DNA from: Chrysopilus asiliformis
Taxonomy: Eukaryota; Arthropoda; Insecta; Diptera; Rhagionidae
Reading direction: 5' to 3'
DNA length: 64,000 nt
NCBI GenBank assembly: GCA_964034945.1
Contig: OZ035960.1
Coordinates: 88,625,848 to 88,689,847 of the forward strand
Shown: positions 58,637 through 64,000 of the stretch, piece by piece
Position numbering within the stretch: position 1 is the first letter of the stretch
Layout of the letters: every line of letters starts with the position of its first letter
The notes under the pieces: model-generated
The model's input: the letters and a program-made list of their open reading frames with translations, nothing else
The model's database searches: none
Told to the model about the DNA's origin: nothing
Program-made: the position numbers and the translations under genes

Positions 58637-58765
58637 AGGCCCTATTCCAGAATCCGATACGAATGGTTCGGATCGTAAACTCAATGTTGTTGTTGGTATA
58701 AAACACTAACAACAACATTGAGTTTACGATTCGAACCATTCGTATCGGATTCTGGAATAGGGCCT
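58637..58765. mobile_element. 129-bp near-perfect palindrome MITE, copy 2
   Basis: Same length and arms as the 46.7-kb copy apart from a few paired changes. The loop is in the opposite orientation (GGTATAAAACACT). Flanking triplets are ATA. Paired changes in both arms keep the palindrome intact. Confidence 0.85.
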
Positions 58766-58832
58766 ATAATTTTAGCCAGAGCTTAGGGCAAGGCCCTTTA
58801 ATGCCGAAGCACAGCTCCGGATGGTCGGAAGA
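58766..58832 (-). mobile_element. LINE 3' UTR fragment, same family as 56520-56741
   Basis: TATAATTTTAGCCAGAGCTTAGGG ... CGAAGCACAGCTC is present, directly next to the 129-bp palindrome ending at 58765. It has lost its T-run, perhaps to that insertion. Confidence 0.65.
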
Positions 58833-58839
58833 ACCAATA

Positions 58840-60600
58840 CCCGCTTATTACCACATTTTTTCATTGAAAATTTTAAAAAAGTTTTTTTTTTTCGCGAAAT
58901 CTAACATTAAAACTTTTAAAGAAAATTATGCTAAACAAACAAAATTTCACTAATTGGGCTAACGCTTCAATTACCAAATCATGACCGGAAAGTTTTAATT
59001 GTTTATCCATCTTAAAAATTTGATTATGTCGAAAAAAAACGTTCACATTGTCACCAGCGAATTCATTTCTATCAAAATTTCAACAAAAAAACTTTCATTT
59101 GATCACTAAAACAATAAAAAAAAATCCGCAATAAATTTCCATCTGTTTTTCTTATTGTTAGGAGAAAAAAATATAAAATACACACAAGAAAAATGTAAAA
59201 TCAAGCAACAACAAACAGAAAATTGTGATTTTCTCAACAAACAAAAGCCGCTAATCATCTGTCTAACCTTAAAACCCACATAGGTAATGTACTTTAACGC
59301 CATTAACCATAATTGCAAATAACTGACTAAATTTGGTTAGATATCTGATAATTTGCATCAAATGGCATCTCCCACAAACCGAATTTGGTCATCATCACTG
59401 ATTCTCAAAATGACCATGGAGTCACATTAGCGGGTAAAAGAGCAGCTCAAAATCCATAAAAATCCATGAATTCCAGATGATGGTAACGAAAAAATAAGAA
59501 AAAAAAAATGTCAACAACGGCATCAGATGTACTGGTGATTTGCAAGACAAGACGTTAGACAGACAGACAAACAGACAGACACAGTTTTTAACAGTCGCGG
59601 GTAATTTTACAAAAAACAAAAACAAAGAAAAAAACCCTCAAGAAAAATGTGACACGAGATGATATCTGATTTAATGATGATTAAGGCGAGCCAGCAATTC
59701 AATTCGGTGGTAATAACAACAACAACAACAACAAAAAATTGTCACTATGCTGGATTGTTGAATGTGTCCAATTACATTTTCAGTGTCCTCCTCCTCCTCC
59801 TAAGGGAGCCCCGCTAGAGCTGCACCACCTCGGGGACCCATCATTGGTCAATTTTTGATGTCAAAACGCAATCCAGCTGAGAGGCGAATTCTGTCAACAG
59901 GCAAACAAAAACAAAATGCCACATAATTGATTAAAATATGAAAAAGACGGGAATGGAATTGGGACGATTCTCACATTTATCATATTTCCCTCAAGATTCG
60001 AACGGAGTGTGACTTGATGCTGGTTTACTGCTGCTAGTATGGCTGGAAGACACCTACAACCAAAAAAAAAAACCCCAAGAGAATCTTCAAGATATGCAGA
60101 TCGACCTGAAGACGATCTTCATATCTTGAAGATTTCATCGTCTTCAAATTTTGATACAAATTTGTTTATTAGAGTTTTGCCCACTCTTTTGCAGGTTCTT
60201 TTTACGCTGACGCTGATGCTGACCATCTTTATATTTTCTTTTCTTCGGTGATTTTCAGTTAAGAAAATCTACTCATTTTTCATTCATTTATTTTACGACT
60301 AATTATGAGAATTTTCTAATGAAATAAAATCATTTTTCCATGGTTTGTTTATTTGTTTGGTTTTTATGTATCTTTTCTTTTTTTTTTGGGTTTAGATGCA
60401 CCCAAGTGGTGGCACAGAACTCTGTTTCTTTTTTTTATGTTTTTATGTCGTTGCCTGTAAAATGAGTCAACCTGATTGGAATTTTCTCTTGTGGATTTTT
60501 TTTTAATTTTTGGAGTTTTTGGAAAATTCTTCAGTGTTCAAAGTGTTAAACACGTGTTTTTACTATAGTTACAAAAAGGGTCGCCGGGTTTTGTTTGAAT
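58840..60600. other. Intron stretch with CAA and CTC microsatellites, no gene
   Basis: AACAACAACAACAAC at about 59717, TCCTCCTCCTCC at about 59788, and a partly palindromic cluster of GATCTTCATATCTTGAAGAT-type motifs at 60080-60135. No gene or transposon ends are recognised. Confidence 0.4.
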
Positions 60601-60608
60601 TTGGAGAC

Positions 60609-60721
60609 GCAGCAATCAAATTTCGTTTATCTCAAAAAACCACCTTTTTACATTATTCGAATTATTCCATTATTAGGTAAAAAGCTGGTTTTTTGAGATA
60701 AAAAAAATTTGATGGCTGCGT
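60609..60721. repeat. Small palindromic repeat
   Basis: CGCAGCAATCAAATTTCGTT to ACCACCTTTTTAC is mirrored by GTAAAAAGCTGGT to AAATTTGATGGCTGCG around a loop of about 25 bases. Confidence 0.55.
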
Positions 60722-60854
60722 AGATGATAGTAAAAAATTTAATTTTTTTTTTGATAGGGAAAATTTTTCAAAATTTCTCAGTTTTTGATATTTTTTGTCC
60801 TTTTTAACTGTCCATAATTAATTGCAGCTGAAATTGCGAAAAATAGTCAAATAC

Positions 60855-60882
60855 GCCTCAGGCAATAATAACGCCTGAGGCC
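60855..60882. repeat. Short GC-rich hairpin
   Basis: GCCTCAGGC and GCCTGAGGC are perfect arms around a short AT loop. It stands out from the AT-rich surroundings; no function can be assigned. Confidence 0.4.
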
Positions 60883-61696
60883 CAAAAAACCCACTGGAGT
60901 TTTTTTAAAATTGTATTCCGGCCATAGATATACTAGATCGCTCGATTTGCTGTCTCAAATGGTCCCATTTCAATACAGTTCAGTGAATCAAAACGAGTCA
61001 AGAGCAAGATAACCGTATGAAAATAAATATAGCCGTCTCGTTTAAACCGTGAGTTGTCTAAGGAAAATAGACTTTCGGAATAGTGTTGGCGCCTAAAATT
61101 CGTTTTTGACGCCTAAAGTTAGCCTCAAACTTGTGAAATTTGAATTTCGCGGCAAACGAAATTTGAATTTCGCGACCTTATACAGTTCAGTGGATGCGTT
61201 CAAGTACGATAAAGAGGGAATTACTTTTGGGACCATTTTTCAGCAGAGCTTTGTATGGTGACAGTTGTTCTATGTTATATAGTTCTGTGATTCCGGCCTT
61301 AAAATCTGAAAAAAGCAGTCGGATTTTATTTCAAAAAATTAATCGAACTGAAATTTGGGCTCATGTCGCCGTAAATGTTGTGTCAGGCCGCTTGTGTTTT
61401 ACGGCCAATGCGGATACGTTTTTATTAGTTTGTGCAATTAAACGGTTTCGCACATGCCCTTAGTTTCTGATCTCTGCAACATTTACTGCGGGTCTCACGA
61501 AACTTTTAGCGTGCGCTAAATCGATTTAGCGGTTACTAAAAATCTCGTGAAACTCGCCATTAGAGTAAATATCACTGGGCGACTTCTTTTTTGTGATTTT
61601 TGGCTTCCAAAGATCGGTGCTTAAGAAACATTTGTTATGTCGGCGTTCCGAAAACCAAATTTTTGCCCAACCTGGGTTTTTTTTTGGGTTTTTTAC

Positions 61697-61870
61697 TACC
61701 GCTACAGCTGGAAGAGCCTGGGCCTCCTCAATTGAGGTTTCATAACGATTTCTTCCCTTCTTCGCACCTACAGTTTTACATGGATTGCGAACCATGGATG
61801 AATTACAACATTTGTAAGGTTTTTTTGCGTTGCAACCCATCAACAGCAGAGGCCGTGATAGCAATCTAGA
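61697..61870 (-). mobile_element. LINE 3' end, GATGAT-tailed family
   Basis: The minus strand reads CCNSSMVRNPCKTVGAKKGR, then NRYETSIEEAQALPAVA; the GATGAT tail has been replaced by GGGTTTTT-like sequence. Confidence 0.65.
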
Positions 61871-62693
61871 CTTTTTTGGGTTTTTAAAAATATTTCGGTT
61901 ATGCAAAATCCTGTTCTAAACACATTTTACCGTTATAATTTTTTATAATTATAATCACCGTTTTTATAATCACCGAATTTTTATAATCATCGTTTTCGGG
62001 AAAATTGCAAAAAACGGTTTCGTTTGTATGGGAAAGGGGGAAAAGAATGGTCCGATTTTGCCTTGCTATTATCGAGAAACTAAACTGTAAAAAAATTCAA
62101 ATCTCTAGTTCAAGGATCTTCCTCTAAGCTCTGAATGAAATTATAAAAAAATCCCTCCGAATGTTATGGCGTTCGCGGACAGACAGATAGACTGACAGAC
62201 AAACAGACGGACGACCAGAGAGACAGACAGACAGATAGACGGGCATTCGGAAATCAAAATCTTTTGTCATCCCAAATCTCCGTCTTTGACGTTTGCGTGA
62301 TTTTACGAGCTTGTTTGCACACGGAAATCGTCGCGTAAATTTACGAGGGTCGCTTTAAGGATTTTCCATAGACATTTTCTGTTACTTCATGAAGCTCCCT
62401 AGGAAATCATCGCTTTGAGAATTGCCCGGATCGAAGCTTTGCTTGCTTCGCTTTGCTTTAAGCGCTTTTGTATTGGGCTAGCCCCCATAAGGAAACACGG
62501 AGTTCAATTCAGCTGTCAAAGCGAGTAAAACAAGCAAAACTTTTATTGGGCCATCACCTTTAAATTCGCCATATAAATTTTGATAGTTCATTTACGAGGT
62601 GGTAAATTGACGCAGTTTATGAGGCATTTCTGTGACTCCATGAATCCCACTAGTATTTTTTTTTAATTAAAAAAGGATCTAAAACTTTTGGTA

Positions 62694-63258
62694 CAGTAAA
62701 ACACACTTAAATGCAACACGCTTAAATGCAAAATTCGAGTAATTGCACGTCAACTTTGTGCCTGGAGGATTTTCAAGCATTTTTCATATACACGGATAAA
62801 TGAAACACGCTTAATTACAATACTTGCTTAAATGCAACCATTTTCACATCCGCAAAAGTATAAATTACATAAAATTTTACACACTTAAATGCACATGTGC
62901 AAAAATGAAATATAATTACACCAAAAATCTTTTGCACACCCCTAATCTGCCTTACTTTACTTCACTTCATTGTTTTACTTTGCGTATTGTTTTTTATTAT
63001 TATTTTATAAAATGAAATGTGATTTTTGTTATTTTTATTTGATAAAATGAATTCTTAATTAGATTCTTTGTTTTTGTGTAACCTTGTTGAACTTAAAAGT
63101 TTATTACATGAATATTAAAGTGACATGTTTATCTTTTACTCGCGTAATTGCACATTAATGTGCATTTATCTGTGCTACGCCTACAGATAAATGTAAAACA
63201 CGGATAAATGCACATAAAATTCTGCGAAATTCGATGTGCATTTAAGCGTGTTTTACTG
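62694..63258. mobile_element. pogo/mariner-type element with CAGTAAAACAC ends and TA duplication
   Basis: CAGTAAAACACACTTAAATGC and GCATTTAAGCGTGTTTTACTG are inverted with one mismatch, flanked by TA. The 565-bp interior has about ten CTTAAATGCA or GGATAAATGCA-like copies clustered toward both ends, resembling repeated transposase-binding sites. There is no transposase ORF. Confidence 0.75.
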
Positions 63259-63559
63259 TACTTTGAATATTTCATATTTCAGGCATTTTTATTTTTATTG
63301 AAAAACTTTCGTCATCTGGAAGGTTTAAAAGGTGAAAACTAATGGTGTGTCAAAACAAATAATTAAAAAAAATTACGGATCCTTAAGGCCTTTTTACACT
63401 TGCAGTTTTTTTGTGAATTTCTCCGCGAATTTTATTCACAATTTCCACGATCGCAAAATAAAATAACTTAGCAAAATTGGTCATAATTTGAACATATTCG
63501 GACGGTTTTTTATGACAAAATTCGAGTTGGAGCGTTTTTTAGGACTAAATTTTTGATTT

Positions 63560-63715
63560 TTTTCTTTTTTTTTACTTATGGATTTTTTTTTCAGGAAGAA
63601 ATTTCTGATTTTTTTTTCTTTTTTATGGTTTTTTTTTTTATTTCTGGATTGTTTTTTTATTTCTGGATTGTTTTTTATTTATGGATTTTTTTTTTGACTT
63701 ATGGATAATTTTTTT
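63560..63715. repeat. T-rich 21-bp tandem repeat just inside Delta intron 1
   Basis: TTTTTTATTTCTGGATTG-type units (also TTATGGATT) repeat about six times within 180 bases of the exon 1 donor. Confidence 0.65.
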
Positions 63716-63733
63716 AAAAATATTTTCACTTAC

Positions 63734-63799
63734 CTCACTAGCAAGCAAAATAATTAAACTTAAAATCCATGCAGTTAAATGTAAGTTAATCCAATTCAT
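63734..63799 (-). CDS. Dl: Delta (Notch ligand), coding exon 1: start codon and signal peptide
   Basis: This exon encodes the first 22 residues of Delta, the membrane-bound ligand of Notch in lateral inhibition and boundary formation. Read on the minus strand it starts ATG AAT TGG ATT and gives MNWINLHLTAWILSLIILLA followed by SE: a short polar start, then a hydrophobic core (about residues 7-20), as in a secretory signal peptide. Drosophila Delta also opens with M-x-W-I and a hydrophobic leader. The start is preceded by CCGCCAAAATG, a good insect start context. The exon ends GAG followed by the donor GTAAGTG in phase 0, which joins exactly to the phase-0 acceptor of exon 2 at V-H-S-S-G. No other ATG fits. 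Transcription start and full 5' UTR are not determined. The exon was identified through its fit to exon 2 and its hydrophobic leader, not through length alone. Confidence 0.85.
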
Positions 63800-63829
63800 T
63801 TTGGCGGTGAGTTTTTTTTCTTAATTTTT
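63800..63829 (-). promoter_or_regulatory. Dl: Delta 5' leader next to the start codon, with a possible upstream splice acceptor
   Basis: On the minus strand, the 30 bases before the ATG are preceded by a run of T and then AATTCAG, which would be a good 3' splice site at 63830-63832. If used, the leader has another intron and the promoter lies to the right of the window. If not used, transcription starts within the remaining 170 bases or beyond. No TATA box is evident there. Confidence 0.35.
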
Positions 63830-64000
63830 CTGAATTAAAAAAAAATAGTAAAAACTATTTGAGTTGACTGTGAGTAGAAGTTGTTGATCTTTTTTTGATC
63901 CAATTTTTCTCAATATAAAATTGGCAAAAACGTCGGAATTATTTGTTGTTTTTACTTGTTACACATGCTGTTTGTATCTTTTACTATTTTTACACATTTT

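Larger units (their letters stand above)
25146..63733 (-). other. Dl: Delta intron 1 (about 38.6 kb)
   Basis: The donor is GTAAGTG next to 63734 and the acceptor is TTTCAG next to 25145. The intron separates the signal peptide exon from the MNNL exon. It holds most of the transposon debris listed below and the repeat-free blocks at 29.5-33.1, 38.6-39.7, 50.6-52.3 and 54.9-55.1 kb. Large early introns carrying enhancers are known at Delta-type developmental loci; that these blocks are enhancers is inference. Confidence 0.9.

Overview
The window is eukaryotic, AT-rich, repeat-rich genomic DNA from an insect, probably a nematoceran fly. I base this on the protein match, the CAAAATG start context, long poly-A/T runs and the transposon content; I cannot name the species. 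No bacterial operons, rRNA genes, CRISPR arrays or confident tRNA genes are visible.

The one firmly recognised gene is the Notch ligand Delta, on the minus strand. Exon 1 (63734-63799) carries the start codon and signal peptide. Exon 2 (24831-25145) carries the MNNL (Notch-ligand N-terminal) domain. Exon 3 (9707-9770) continues the MNNL/C2-like region. All junctions are canonical GT-AG and the phases agree (0, 0, 1). The DSL and EGF exons are not in the window, so transcription continues leftward past base 1. Intron 1 is about 38.6 kb, intron 2 about 15.1 kb, and intron 3 exceeds 9.7 kb. Essentially the whole window is therefore Delta intron.

The introns are a mosaic of three kinds of material. 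(1) Transposon debris: 5'-truncated LINE 3' ends from at least three families; a decayed piggyBac element with TTAA duplications; hAT-type non-autonomous elements with 8-bp duplications; pogo/mariner-type elements with TA duplications; a four-copy long-inverted-repeat MITE family with TAA duplications; two near-perfect 129-bp palindromes; and a 1.28-kb foldback. (2) Tandem repeats and purine or pyrimidine tracts. (3) Complex, repeat-free blocks (about 13.4-14.1, 20.9-21.8, 29.5-33.1, 38.6-39.7, 50.6-52.3 and 54.9-55.1 kb) that could hold Delta enhancers or nested transcripts. The 51-52 kb block contains a consensus Su(H) site, and a stretch of intron 1 is visibly rich in GATC-containing motifs.

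Three short candidate nested genes are offered at low confidence: a two-exon ORF at 14.1-14.4 kb (+), a signal-peptide ORF at 20.4 kb (+), and a possible three-exon basic-tail ORF at 2.05-2.69 kb (+). I found no convincing new molecular system. The most informative content is the Delta gene structure and the stratified, partly nested transposon record in its introns.
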